Assembly: GCA_025358255.1 (NCBI GenBank)
Contig: JANYKC010000034.1
Coordinates: 52,253 to 116,252, forward strand
Reading direction: 5' to 3'
Source: Spirochaetaceae bacterium
GTDB taxonomy: Bacteria > Spirochaetota > Spirochaetia > Treponematales > Rectinemataceae
Length of the DNA stretch: 64,000 bases
Shown here: positions 25,620-34,085 of the stretch, in pieces
Numbering within the stretch: the stretch's first letter is position 1
Layout: each line of letters begins with the position of its first letter
Notes under the pieces: model-generated
Databases searched by the model: none
The model's input: the letters and a program-made list of their open reading frames with translations, nothing else
Told to the model about the DNA's origin: nothing
Program-made: the position numbers and the translations under genes

Positions 25620-26448
25620 GTCCATCCGCTCCGATCCGAGAGGGAGGGCGCCGGGGGAGAGGATACGGAGGCGGCTTCCATCCTCTTGAGGGATCGCACG
25701 CCTTCCCTGTAGGCATCCATGAGCCTGTCCAGGAGGACGAAGATGTCGGAGCTCGCCCGGCCTTGCCGCGCCAGGCCGTCGATCAGCCGGTGGGCATGCA
25801 GGAGGATGTCGCCATAGAGGCGATCCGTGCCAGCGCCTGCGGTCGGCGCGGATCCTCCGGCGGAGTGGCTAGCATCGGGCAGCGCCTGGGCGCAGCCGCA
25901 GAGGCCAGCCCGGAGCTCTAGGTCGGCGCAGAGGCCGTCCTTCTCCTCAGGGCCCAGGCCAAGGTATCCCTCGCTCGCCACGAGGACCTCGAGCTTGCGC
26001 GCGACATCATGGGCCATGCCCTGCAAGGCAGGCGATCGCGGCGGCGAGGGTGAAGGGAAGGCGCGGCAGGGATTTTTCCGGTCTATCCCCGTCGTTCCTG
26101 TCGCCGTCGAGGAGGAGGGCCCGGTTGCCATGGGAGAAACACCAGGAGAGGAGCTCGGCGATGGGCTTGCCGCAGGCGGCTCATACAGCGTCGGAGAATT
26201 CGGGCGCGGTCGCAGATCTGCCGGTCCAGGGCAAGGTGGCTGTGGATCAACTTGATCGCGATCCCCCGATCAAGGAGGAGGTCCCTGGCCAGGAATACCC
26301 TCGCTATCCCGCCATAGCCCAAGGTCCGCCCGACCGAGAAACGATCGAGGAGAAGTCCGCCGGCTTCGCTGCCTGGAGGATCCATGCGGATATCATGGTG
26401 GATAGGGGCGTGGAGTGGATCTCCTCGAGGACAAGAAAACCGCGCCAT
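25604..26448 (-). pseudogene. Decayed serine/threonine protein kinase-like gene
   Basis: From an ATG at 26448 the reverse strand encodes the start of an STPK catalytic domain: DRFSVGRTLGYGGIARVFLA (glycine-rich loop) and RGIAIKLIHSHLALD (Ala-x-Lys of strand 3). The homology then breaks. A second frame gives KPIAELLSWCFSHGNRALLL, and a third gives MAHDVARKLEVLVASEGYLG and a helical tail ending at 25604. At least two frameshifts and a large deletion would be needed, since the catalytic loop (HRDLKPxN) and DFG motifs are missing. It is a non-functional remnant. The end overlaps the livF stop region on the other strand. Confidence 0.5.
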
Positions 26449-26460
26449 TATTGGCGCGGC
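26435..26460 (-). terminator. Intrinsic terminator of the FN3/beta-propeller lipoprotein gene
   Basis: On the minus strand, CCGCGCCA, loop ATAA, TGGCGCGG is followed by TTTTCTT. It is an 8-bp GC-rich stem plus a T-tract, 25 bp after the lipoprotein stop codon. Confidence 0.75.
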
Positions 26461-26484
26461 TTTGGGTTCAGTCGACTAGGGGAT

Positions 26485-27936
26485 TCAAGGCAGGGTGCAG
26501 GTGGTCACGAAGGCCGCTCCGGCTCCGGTCGATACGCTGTTGCCTAGATCCGTCAGGCTTCCATCAGATGAAGCGAAAGCATAGGCGGCCAGGCTTTTAT
26601 CGATCGTGCTCAGCGAGTAGAAGAAGCTGCCTGCGGGATCGAAGGCGCCCATGACGGTGTTTGTGTCGGAAAGGATCTTCGTGAAGTCAGAGCCTTGGAC
26701 GAAGGTTCCTGTCGCCGCATCGAGCGCCAAGACAAACACGTTTTTGGAGGTGGAGCCAGCGGTGTTCATGGCATACAGGAACTGCCCCGAAGGATCGACA
26801 ACAATGTTGCGCTCATAGCCAGGGTTGGAGGCGGTAAAGGCGGGCGATCCCGTTTGGAAGACACCATCCGCGAGAGGAAGGCCGGAGAGTCCCGGTCCAT
26901 TGCTCTCTGGGAAGTACGCATAATTGCCTGCGGGATTGAGGCAAAAGCCCCAAAGGTCGGACACGCCTTCAATGGCCTCGGTCGTGCTCAGTGCCCCGGT
27001 GGTCGCGTCCACCGCGATGCTTGCCAGCTGGCTGGTCCCCGCCGGCTTGGCCCAGTTGTTGGATGCAAGGTAGAGATGGGCGCCGGTGGGGTCGATCGCG
27101 AAGCCAACGACATTGTCGCCGATCAGGCCCGTGATGAAGGGACTTCCCACAACCGTGGTCAGCTTCCCGTCCGTACCGATCTTGAAGGCCGACACCGTGT
27201 TGTTGGAGTTCGCGGTGTACAGGCAGGTGCCGGCGGCATTGATGGCGATGAAGGAAGGCGATCCGCCGGCCGCGATGGCGCTGCCAAGGGAGGTCAGGCC
27301 TCCGGTGCCGGAGCTGATCGTGTAGGCGTTGATTTTGGAGTCCGTGCTGGAGCACGCATAGGCGTATTTTCCGGCCGGGGCTATCGCTATGCCTGTGGGT
27401 CCTGTCCCGGTGGCAAAGACTCCAGCCGAAACCAGGATGCCAGTAGCCGGATCGATCGTGAAGGCCGAGACCGTGTTGTCCGTGAAGTTGGCCACATAGG
27501 CCATTTCCAGTGCTTTAACGGAGGCCGTGGTCGGTGTGCAGAATTTGACGAGGCTCGCAGGGCTCATCAAGTTGCCCTTCACCGAAACGACGAGGAAGGC
27601 ATATTGCTCCCCATTCGTCAGCGTATCGATCGTTGTGGTCGTGCCGCTTGCCGACTTGGATTTGTCGTAGGCAGTCTTTGATACCGCGGATCCGGCCTTG
27701 TAGTAGACCGTATAGATGTCCACTCCGCTTACTTCGCTCCACGCGAGCATGACGGATCCATCACCCGCCGTGGCCTCAAATGCGGCAGGAGCGGTTGGCG
27801 TGCCTAGGTTCGAACCTAGGAAGGAGTTCAGAAGGTCGCATGAGGCCAAGACCGATGCGGCGAAGAGGCCGAGAAGCAAGAAGGCCGGATGACGGCCGCT
27901 AGAACGGAAACCGGAGGATGGATTGGCTGTCTTCAT
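26485..27936 (-). CDS. Lipoprotein with FN3-like domain and seven-bladed beta-propeller
   Basis: A 483-residue surface or periplasmic lipoprotein. The lipobox is SVLASC at about residue 33. A fibronectin III-like domain spans about 45-135 (APAAFEATAGDGSVMLAWSE, VYYKAGSAVS, TLTNGEQYAFLVVSV). The rest is a lactonase/YncE-type propeller with repeated blades: AYVANFTDNTVSAFTIDPAT, KYAYACSSTDSKINAYTIS, CLYTANSNNTVSAFKIG, HLYLASNNWA and QFLYAMNTAGS. Such proteins often bind extracellular ligands; enzymatic lactonase activity is not implied. The FN3 domain resembles those of the lipoprotein at 59846 (same YYKAG/FYKAG motif). TAGGAG precedes the ATG, and an intrinsic terminator follows. Confidence 0.82.
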   Translation of the reverse strand: MKTANPSSGFRSSGRHPAFLLLGLFAASVLASCDLLNSFLGSNLGTPTAPAAFEATAGDGSVMLAWSEVSGVDIYTVYYKAGSAVSKTAYDKSKSASGTTTTIDTLTNGEQYAFLVVSVKGNLMSPASLVKFCTPTTASVKALEMAYVANFTDNTVSAFTIDPATGILVSAGVFATGTGPTGIAIAPAGKYAYACSSTDSKINAYTISSGTGGLTSLGSAIAAGGSPSFIAINAAGTCLYTANSNNTVSAFKIGTDGKLTTVVGSPFITGLIGDNVVGFAIDPTGAHLYLASNNWAKPAGTSQLASIAVDATTGALSTTEAIEGVSDLWGFCLNPAGNYAYFPESNGPGLSGLPLADGVFQTGSPAFTASNPGYERNIVVDPSGQFLYAMNTAGSTSKNVFVLALDAATGTFVQGSDFTKILSDTNTVMGAFDPAGSFFYSLSTIDKSLAAYAFASSDGSLTDLGNSVSTGAGAAFVTTCTLP

Positions 27937-28068
27937 GGGAAGCTGACTCCTAGGGAATGACTTTTGGCAGATTGCGAGGAAGCGACAAAAAGTTTCTATT
28001 GAAGATATAGTCCATCAACCCACTTGTCAATCGACTAGGGATTTCTCCCAGCGCCAAGTCTTGCCCGC

Positions 28069-29310
28069 CTAGGCTTCCTTGACCTCCACCGCGATCCCGT
28101 GCTTCCTCGCGATGGCCTCATAGTGCGAGATCGCCCGTCCGACATAGTCCCGCTTGGCCGCATAGCTGCCAGGATAGAAGCTCCGCTTGAAACCGTAGAC
28201 GATCATGTCCTTGAGAAGCTTCGGGCCTATGTCGAAGTTGTCGATGGCCAGCCTGATCTCCTTGGACACCGTCGTGTCCGAGACGAGGCGGTTGTCGGTG
28301 CAGATCGTGGTGGATAGGCGGCGCTCGAGCATCTTGCCGAGGGAGTGCTTCCGCAGGTCCTTGAGCCCAGGGTTGGTCTGGAGGTTGCTCGTGAGGCAGA
28401 CCTCGATCGTGATCCTCTGGTCGGCGATGTAGGAGGCGAGCCGCTCGGTGTAGCGCTTCCTGTCCTCGATCCGCGGGTCCTTCACGCGATCCACGTCGAA
28501 GAGGAAGTAGCCGTGTCCCAGGCGGTCGGCATGTAGGTCGGTGATGGCCTGGAAGATGCTTTCCGCGCCGTAGGCCTCGCCCGCGTGGACGGTCTTGTGC
28601 ATGAAGTTCCCGTGGACGAAATCGAAGGCCTCGCGGAAATTGCCCGCCGGGTAGCCCGCCTCCTGCCCAGCGATGTCGAAGCCGACAATAGGGATTCCCA
28701 GCCCGTCCCTGACCTTGACGATCCCCCGCGCCAGCTCCACCGCCCCGAGCCTCAGGACCTCCATCGGGTCCGAGTAGCGGTGGACCCGGAAGAAATCATC
28801 ATAATAGGGTGAAAAGCCTTCCTTGCCGAACATGCGCATGGCGCAGGCGATGATGCCGTAGTCGAAAGGCGGCTTCTTCCCTTCCTTGACCTCCTCTCGC
28901 GCGTTGAACTCGGCCTTGGCGCGGGCCAGGCCCTTGTCGACCGCCCCGAGGACCGACTCCATGGTGAGCGACTTGCCGTCCATGAGGAGCTGGGGCGCGA
29001 AGCGGGGCTCGATGTAGAGGACGCCTTCCTCGATGTTGTCGACAGCCAGCTCGTAGGCGGCGCGTTCAAGGTTCTCAAGGTCGCGGAGGACGGCGCAGGT
29101 GTAGCCGAAGCCCTTGAGGTAGTCCCCCAGGTCGGCGTAGGCCTTCTTGTAGACGAGTTCCACCATGCCCGCTTCCGTCCAGGACGGAAGCTCGACCTTG
29201 CTTCGCTTGGCCATGTCGATGAGGGAGGAAAGCCTTAGGGAGCCATCGAGGTGGACATGGAGGTCGGTCTTCGGGATCTCGCGGATGAAGGCGTCGGAGT
29301 AACGCTGCAT
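28069..29310 (-). CDS. add: Adenosine deaminase
   Basis: A cytoplasmic zinc deaminase of 413 residues, longer than the roughly 330-residue E. coli enzyme. Visible family motifs: TDLHVHLDGSLR (two Zn-binding His), EGVLYIEPRFAPQL, GFDIAGQEAGYP, KTVHAGEAYGAESI (third His ligand and catalytic Glu in HAGE), RLGHGYFLF, and the C-terminal metal Asp in TICTDNRLVSDT. It deaminates adenosine or deoxyadenosine to inosine in purine salvage. The usual NTDDP motif is TDNR here, so the substrate preference could be shifted, although the Asp ligand is kept. GAGAGGGGG lies upstream of the ATG at 29310. It diverges from the GH31 gene. Confidence 0.88.
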   Translation of the reverse strand: MQRYSDAFIREIPKTDLHVHLDGSLRLSSLIDMAKRSKVELPSWTEAGMVELVYKKAYADLGDYLKGFGYTCAVLRDLENLERAAYELAVDNIEEGVLYIEPRFAPQLLMDGKSLTMESVLGAVDKGLARAKAEFNAREEVKEGKKPPFDYGIIACAMRMFGKEGFSPYYDDFFRVHRYSDPMEVLRLGAVELARGIVKVRDGLGIPIVGFDIAGQEAGYPAGNFREAFDFVHGNFMHKTVHAGEAYGAESIFQAITDLHADRLGHGYFLFDVDRVKDPRIEDRKRYTERLASYIADQRITIEVCLTSNLQTNPGLKDLRKHSLGKMLERRLSTTICTDNRLVSDTTVSKEIRLAIDNFDIGPKLLKDMIVYGFKRSFYPGSYAAKRDYVGRAISHYEAIARKHGIAVEVKEA

Positions 29311-29451
29311 GGGGCCCCCTCTCGGGAAGATGGAATGACTGTACCCTGAAGGCCCGGCGGATTCAATGCGGGAGCCGCCTACATTCCTCGCGAAAGAGGC
29401 TTTCCCGGCGGGCAGATCCGGGCGATACTTCAAGTTCCCGAAGGAGGGGAG

Positions 29452-31572
29452 ATGATCGGGATCGAGGTGGATGGAGACACAGTCACTCTTCTTTTCAAGG
29501 GCCGTCCCGTGCTCCGCCACTGCCCTGCCTCGCCTTGCCTTGGCCTGGGGAGGGGAGGGTGTCGCATCGAGATGCGGCACGGCATGTACCGGCTGCGGGG
29601 CGAGCGCCTCCTGTCCTGGAAGGAAGCCGGGACCTGCCTCGTTGTCGCCCAGGCCCCCGACAGGACTGTCCTCGAGTTCCCGGGCCTGGCGACCCTGGTT
29701 CTCCTGGTCGAGGACGGAAAACTGCGCATCGTCCCGACGGCCCTCCTCGAAGGCTGCAACCGCTTTTCCCTCCGCCTCCCCCTTGTGCCCGGAGAGTCCC
29801 TCCACGGCTGCGGCGAGCAATTCTCGTACACTGACCTCCGGGGCCATCGCTTTCCGCTCTGGGTGTCCGAGTCGGGCATCGGGCGCGGTGCGAACCACGT
29901 GAGGGTCCTGGCCGACCTCCATTCCGGGCGCGGCGGCTCCGCCACGCACAGTTACTTCCCCCAGCCCTCATTCGTGAGCTCAGGCGGCCTCTACTGCCTG
30001 GCCGAATCGGAAGCCTATGCGGTCTTCGACTTCCGGCGGGCTGACCGCTGCGAGCTGGCCTTCCATGAGGTCCCCCGCTCCATCATCCTCGGCCTGGGAG
30101 AGGGCAGGGGGGAGGGCGGCGGTGAGGAGCCAAGGGCCAGGCAACGGTCGGCAATGGGCGACCTGACCTCCCTCCTTGGCCGCCAGCCCCCATTGCCGGA
30201 CTGGGCCTACGGCGGGCTCTGGCTCGGCGTCCAGGGCGGTCAGGCTGTCGTCGAGGGGAAGATCGAGACTGCCCTCAAAGCCGGGATAAAGGTGGCGGCT
30301 GTATGGTGCCAGGACTGGCAAGGCATCCGCATGACGCGCTACGGCAAGCAGCTCTTCTGGAACTGGGACTACGACCGCACGCTCTACCCGGATCTCCCCC
30401 TCTTCATCGAAAGCCTCCATGCGAGGGGCATCCGCTTCCTCGGCTACAACAACCCCTTCCTCGCGGCGGACGCCCCGCTGTGCGAGGAGGCCTCGCGCCG
30501 GGGCTTCCTCGTGAAGGATGCGTCCGGCGGGGACTTCCTGACCACCACCACCACCTTTCCCGTCTCCCTCCTGGACCTGTCGAATCCCGGCGCCAGGGCC
30601 TGGATGAAGGGCATAATTAAGAGGAACATGCTCGGGATCGGGATGGACGGCTGGATGGCGGACTTTGGCGAGTACCTGCCGTTCGACGGCGTCCTCTTCT
30701 CCGGCGAGGATCCAGGCCTGGTCCACAACCGCTATCCCGTGGATTGGGCAAGGCTCAACCGGGAGGCGATCGAGGAATTCCGCGCCGGCAAAGCTGGCGG
30801 CGGCGGTGCCGACGCCCTCTTTTTCTGCCGGTCGGGCTGGGCGGGATCGACGCGCGAGGCGGCCCTTTTCTGGGCGGGCGACCAGCTTGTGGATTTCCTG
30901 CCCGACGCGGGCCTCCCCTCTGTCCTCGCGGCGGGCCTGTCGGCCGGCATGTCGGGGGTCGGCAACTGGCATTTCGACATCGGCGGCTTCGTATCGGTCG
31001 CATGGATACGGCGGAGCCGGGAGCTCCTCATGCGCTCGGCGGAGCTGGCCGCCTTCACCCAGGTGATGCGGACCCATGAGGGCATCAACCCCAAGGTGAA
31101 TTCGCAGTTCGACTCTGACCCCGGGATGCTCGCGCACTTCGCGCGCATGACCGCAGTCCACGCGGCCCTTGGCGACTACCACAGGGCGACGGCGGCGGAC
31201 TACGCCGCGACTGGCCTGCCCCCGATCCGGACCCTTGGCCTCCATTACCGGGATGAGGCAGGGGAGGGCCGAAGGCCGGCGGGCCGAAGGCCGGCGGGCC
31301 GAAGGCCCACGCAGTACCTTTACGGCAGGGACCTTCTCGTCGCGCCTGTCCTCAGGTCCCGGGCGCGGAGCGCGACTGTCCTTCTCCCTGACGACCGCTG
31401 GGTGCATCTCTGGTCGGGGAAGCGTTTCGGTCCTGGCCCTGTCCGGGTGGATGCGCCTTTGGGCGAGCCACCGGTCTTTTATCGCGAGGATTCATCCTGG
31501 GCCGCTCTCTTCGAGACGGCAAGGGCGGCCGCATCGGACGGCCAGCGCATATCCCCACTGAAGCGAGGCTAA
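29452..31572 (+). CDS. GH31 glycosidase of the YihQ (sulfoquinovosidase-like) group
   Basis: A 706-residue GH31 enzyme without a signal peptide. The nucleophile is Asp404 in GWMADFGEYLP and the acid/base is Asp477 in WAGDQ; RTHEGINPKVNSQFDSD follows, all hallmarks of the YihQ-type subgroup. Residue spacing matches E. coli YihQ closely. Of the published sulfonate-recognition set, Gln261, Gln287 and Trp303 are conserved here, but the position of YihQ Arg301 is Gln300 (GKQLFW) and that of Tyr508 is Phe513 (DIGGF). This argues for another alpha-glycoside, neutral or differently charged. A 15-bp tandem repeat adds the sequence GRRPAGRRPAGRRP before TQYLYGRDLL. A GPH sugar symporter starts 2 bp after the stop and probably imports the substrate. 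Confidence 0.85.
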   Translation: MIGIEVDGDTVTLLFKGRPVLRHCPASPCLGLGRGGCRIEMRHGMYRLRGERLLSWKEAGTCLVVAQAPDRTVLEFPGLATLVLLVEDGKLRIVPTALLEGCNRFSLRLPLVPGESLHGCGEQFSYTDLRGHRFPLWVSESGIGRGANHVRVLADLHSGRGGSATHSYFPQPSFVSSGGLYCLAESEAYAVFDFRRADRCELAFHEVPRSIILGLGEGRGEGGGEEPRARQRSAMGDLTSLLGRQPPLPDWAYGGLWLGVQGGQAVVEGKIETALKAGIKVAAVWCQDWQGIRMTRYGKQLFWNWDYDRTLYPDLPLFIESLHARGIRFLGYNNPFLAADAPLCEEASRRGFLVKDASGGDFLTTTTTFPVSLLDLSNPGARAWMKGIIKRNMLGIGMDGWMADFGEYLPFDGVLFSGEDPGLVHNRYPVDWARLNREAIEEFRAGKAGGGGADALFFCRSGWAGSTREAALFWAGDQLVDFLPDAGLPSVLAAGLSAGMSGVGNWHFDIGGFVSVAWIRRSRELLMRSAELAAFTQVMRTHEGINPKVNSQFDSDPGMLAHFARMTAVHAALGDYHRATAADYAATGLPPIRTLGLHYRDEAGEGRRPAGRRPAGRRPTQYLYGRDLLVAPVLRSRARSATVLLPDDRWVHLWSGKRFGPGPVRVDAPLGEPPVFYREDSSWAALFETARAAASDGQRISPLKRG
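31266..31308. repeat. In-frame 15-bp tandem repeat inside the GH31 gene
   Basis: GGGCCGAAGGCCGGC occurs at 31266-31280 and 31281-31295, with a partial third copy. It inserts repeated Gly-Arg-Arg-Pro-Ala units into a surface loop without breaking the frame. Confidence 0.85.
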
Positions 31573-31574
31573 AT

Positions 31575-33050
31575 ATGGAGAGAGTTGAGAGCACAAAGGT
31601 GGCCCCTGCCGAAAGGCCGGTCCTCCTCAGGAACGTGATAGGTTATGGCATCGGGGACATCTATGGCGGCGGGGCCTTCCTCATCGTCGGGATGCTCTTC
31701 ATGTTCTTCCTGACCGAGGTCGTGCACATGCGGCCCGAGCTTGCCGGGCTCATGTTCGGCCTTGGCAAGGTATGGGACGGGATCACAGATCCCCTCATGG
31801 GCTTCATCTCGGACCGGACCAAGTCCAAGGCCGGCCGCCGCCGGGTCTATTTCCTCTGGGGAATCGTGCCCATCGCCGTCACCTTCGCCCTCCTCTGGGT
31901 GCCCATCAGGACGGGCAACCAGGCTGTCCTCTTTGTATACTACCTCCTCGCCTACGTCCTCCTCGACGCCGCCAACACGATGGTGATGACGCCATACTCG
32001 GCCCTCCCCGCGGAGATGAGCTCGGACTTCAAGGTCCGCAACCGCCTCTCCACCTCCCGCCTCATCTTCTCCGGAATCTCCTCCCTCCTCGCCGCCGTGG
32101 TGCCCGCGATGATCATCGGCGCCTTCCCCGGCGATCCCGGCAAGGGCCGTCTCGTGATGGGCATCGCCTTCGGCCTCTTCTTCGCCCTGCCCTGGATCAT
32201 CGTGTACAGGTCCACCTGGGAGAACAACGAGCGGCGCGAAGCGGTGGAGGGCGAGAACCTTTTCAAGGAATTCGCGACGATCTTCCGGAACCGCTCCTTC
32301 AGGATCCACTTCCTCATCTACGTCTTCGCCTACACCGCGATGGACATCCTCATGGCGCTCTTCACCTACTACCTGACTTATTACCTCGGCAGGCCAGACA
32401 TCTACTCGATCACCATGGGCAGCCTCATGGTGGCCCAACTTGCCGTGATGCCCCTGTACAGCGCCCTTGCGAGCAAGAAGGGCCCGGCGCTGCCCTACGG
32501 CATAGGCCTCGCCGTCTGGGCGGTCGGCATGGCCGCGCTGACACTCCTCGTGGGACCGACTTCGCCGGTCGCCCTCGTCGCGTGCGTCGCCGCCCTCGTC
32601 GGCATGGGCACCTCGGCAGGCGTCCTCATGCCCTACGCCATCCTGCCCTTTGTCATCGACGTGGACGAGCTCATCACGGGCGAGCAGCGCTCGGGCGTCT
32701 ACGCCGGCGCGATGACCCTCCTCCGCAAGCTCGTGCAGGGACTTCTCGCCCTGCCCGCGATCGGCTTCATGCTCAAGGGCATCGGCTTCGTGCCCAGCGC
32801 GGTCCAGTCGGCGGAGACCTTGTCTAAATTCAAGTTCTTCTTCATCGCAGGGCCGGGAATCCTCATCCTCTGCGGCATCGTCGCGGCTACAAGGTTCCGC
32901 ATAACGCCCACCACCCACGCGGTCCTCAAGGCCGAGCTTGCCCGGCTCCGCGCCGGTGGAAGCCCCGAGGACGCGACGCCCGAGACTGTATCGGTCTGCG
33001 AGCTCCTTTCCGGCCACCCGAAGTCACAATGGTGGAAGGCGCCGCGCTAG
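31575..33050 (+). CDS. GPH-family (glycoside-pentoside-hexuronide) sugar symporter
   Basis: An inner-membrane MFS-type cation symporter of 491 residues with twelve predicted helices. The GPH signature lies between helices 2 and 3: GKVWDGITDPLMGFISDRT with the KSKAGRRR loop; TPYSALPAEMSSD and ILPFVIDVDELITGEQRSGV are further GPH-typical stretches. It starts 2 bp after the GH31 stop and is almost certainly co-transcribed with it. This pairing mirrors yihO/yihP with yihQ in sulfoquinovose loci, but the altered recognition residues in the hydrolase make the sugar uncertain. Confidence 0.9.
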   Translation: MERVESTKVAPAERPVLLRNVIGYGIGDIYGGGAFLIVGMLFMFFLTEVVHMRPELAGLMFGLGKVWDGITDPLMGFISDRTKSKAGRRRVYFLWGIVPIAVTFALLWVPIRTGNQAVLFVYYLLAYVLLDAANTMVMTPYSALPAEMSSDFKVRNRLSTSRLIFSGISSLLAAVVPAMIIGAFPGDPGKGRLVMGIAFGLFFALPWIIVYRSTWENNERREAVEGENLFKEFATIFRNRSFRIHFLIYVFAYTAMDILMALFTYYLTYYLGRPDIYSITMGSLMVAQLAVMPLYSALASKKGPALPYGIGLAVWAVGMAALTLLVGPTSPVALVACVAALVGMGTSAGVLMPYAILPFVIDVDELITGEQRSGVYAGAMTLLRKLVQGLLALPAIGFMLKGIGFVPSAVQSAETLSKFKFFFIAGPGILILCGIVAATRFRITPTTHAVLKAELARLRAGGSPEDATPETVSVCELLSGHPKSQWWKAPR

Positions 33051-33151
33051 GATACTCGCCATGATCCGCTGCTCGCACGGCAAGGCCGAGTGCATCGTGC
33101 GCCCGGCCCCGGTCGCCCACGCCTCCCCGGAGCGCCTGTCCGGCAGGCGGG

Positions 33152-33892
33152 TCAGGAGGCCGCGTCTGCTTCCGTCAGCATGAAGGAATAGTCCTCCGCT
33201 ATGTAGTCCAGGACGGCCTCCGCGATCAGCCTATGGCCCGCCGCGTTGGGGTGGATGCCGTCCTTGCAGATGAGGGCGGAAAAGTCGGACCCTCCAAGGA
33301 AGGCCCCGCGGACGTCGATGGCCCGTGTCTTCGTCTTCCTGGCGACCTTCGTGATCATGGCGCTGTACCTCTCCTGCCACCAGTAGATCCGGGTGACGCT
33401 GCCCAGGAACCTCAGGATGCTGCCTTCCGCGCCTTCATCGTTCCGGCTTACCCATTTGAGGAACTTGTCTGCGTCGAGGGGAGGGAGGGTCATGAGGACG
33501 GGGACAATGCCTTTTTCCTTGAGCCCTTCGACCGTTTCGGTCAAGGTGCTCTCGAAGAGGGATAGATCGGTATTGGGTTCATGGGCGACCTCCGGATGGG
33601 CGGCGATCGCGTTCCAGTCGAAGTCGCAGTCGTTGCCGCCGTATTCGATGAGGACGATGTCCGGCTTTTCCGCGGCGATCTCCCTGGCAAGCCTCCCGGT
33701 CCCGCGCGGCAAGGTGTTGCCGAACCTCGACACGTTCCTCACGACGTTCCGCGTCTTTTGCTGGACGAGGGAGACATAGTTCTTCTCGAGGATCGAGTAC
33801 TTCCCCGTTTCGTCGTCGACGACCACGCCCTTGGAGATCGAGTCCCCGGACACCAGGCAGTTCCATATCCGTCCAATTGTTGATTGCTCCAA
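33152..33892 (-). CDS. SGNH/GDSL-family hydrolase
   Basis: A 246-residue esterase or acyl-hydrolase. Block I is LVSGDSISKG with the nucleophile Ser in GDS; block III is IEYGGNDCDFDW with the oxyanion Asn in GGND; block V is DGIHPNAAGH with the catalytic Asp and His. No signal peptide is present, so it should act in the cytoplasm, for example on acylated sugars or lipids taken up by the cell. It converges on the GPH symporter gene. The spacer upstream of its start carries the TetR promoter on the other strand. Confidence 0.85.
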   Translation of the reverse strand: MEQSTIGRIWNCLVSGDSISKGVVVDDETGKYSILEKNYVSLVQQKTRNVVRNVSRFGNTLPRGTGRLAREIAAEKPDIVLIEYGGNDCDFDWNAIAAHPEVAHEPNTDLSLFESTLTETVEGLKEKGIVPVLMTLPPLDADKFLKWVSRNDEGAEGSILRFLGSVTRIYWWQERYSAMITKVARKTKTRAIDVRGAFLGGSDFSALICKDGIHPNAAGHRLIAEAVLDYIAEDYSFMLTEADAAS

Positions 33893-34027
33893 AGCAGGTC
33901 CTCCAGATCGTCGCGCCTTCGTGACAGCTAGACCCGGGAAGCCCGGGATGGTTGCAGGGATGCTTCGACGTCGAGTCAGGCAGGATCGGGCTGTCGCGGG
34001 GATCCTTGCGATTTTTTCCTTTTATGC

Positions 34028-34056
34028 TTGATAAGGCAGGAATGTTGTTTTATAAT
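34028..34056 (+). promoter_or_regulatory. Near-consensus promoter of the tetR operon
   Basis: TTGATA (34028-34033), a 17-bp spacer and a perfect TATAAT (34051-34056). It is among the best sigma-70-type matches in the window and drives the TetR / oxidoreductase / permease / barrel block. AATAGGAG follows, just before the TetR ATG. Confidence 0.7.
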
Positions 34057-34085
34057 GACAGACATATCAATCAATAGGAGATCGC

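Noticed and set aside
28069..29949. A longer N-terminal extension of the adenosine deaminase up to 29949
   Set aside because: The added residues are low-complexity and antisense to the GH31 gene; the deaminase fold starts at MQRYSDAFIREIPKTDLH with a ribosome-binding site.
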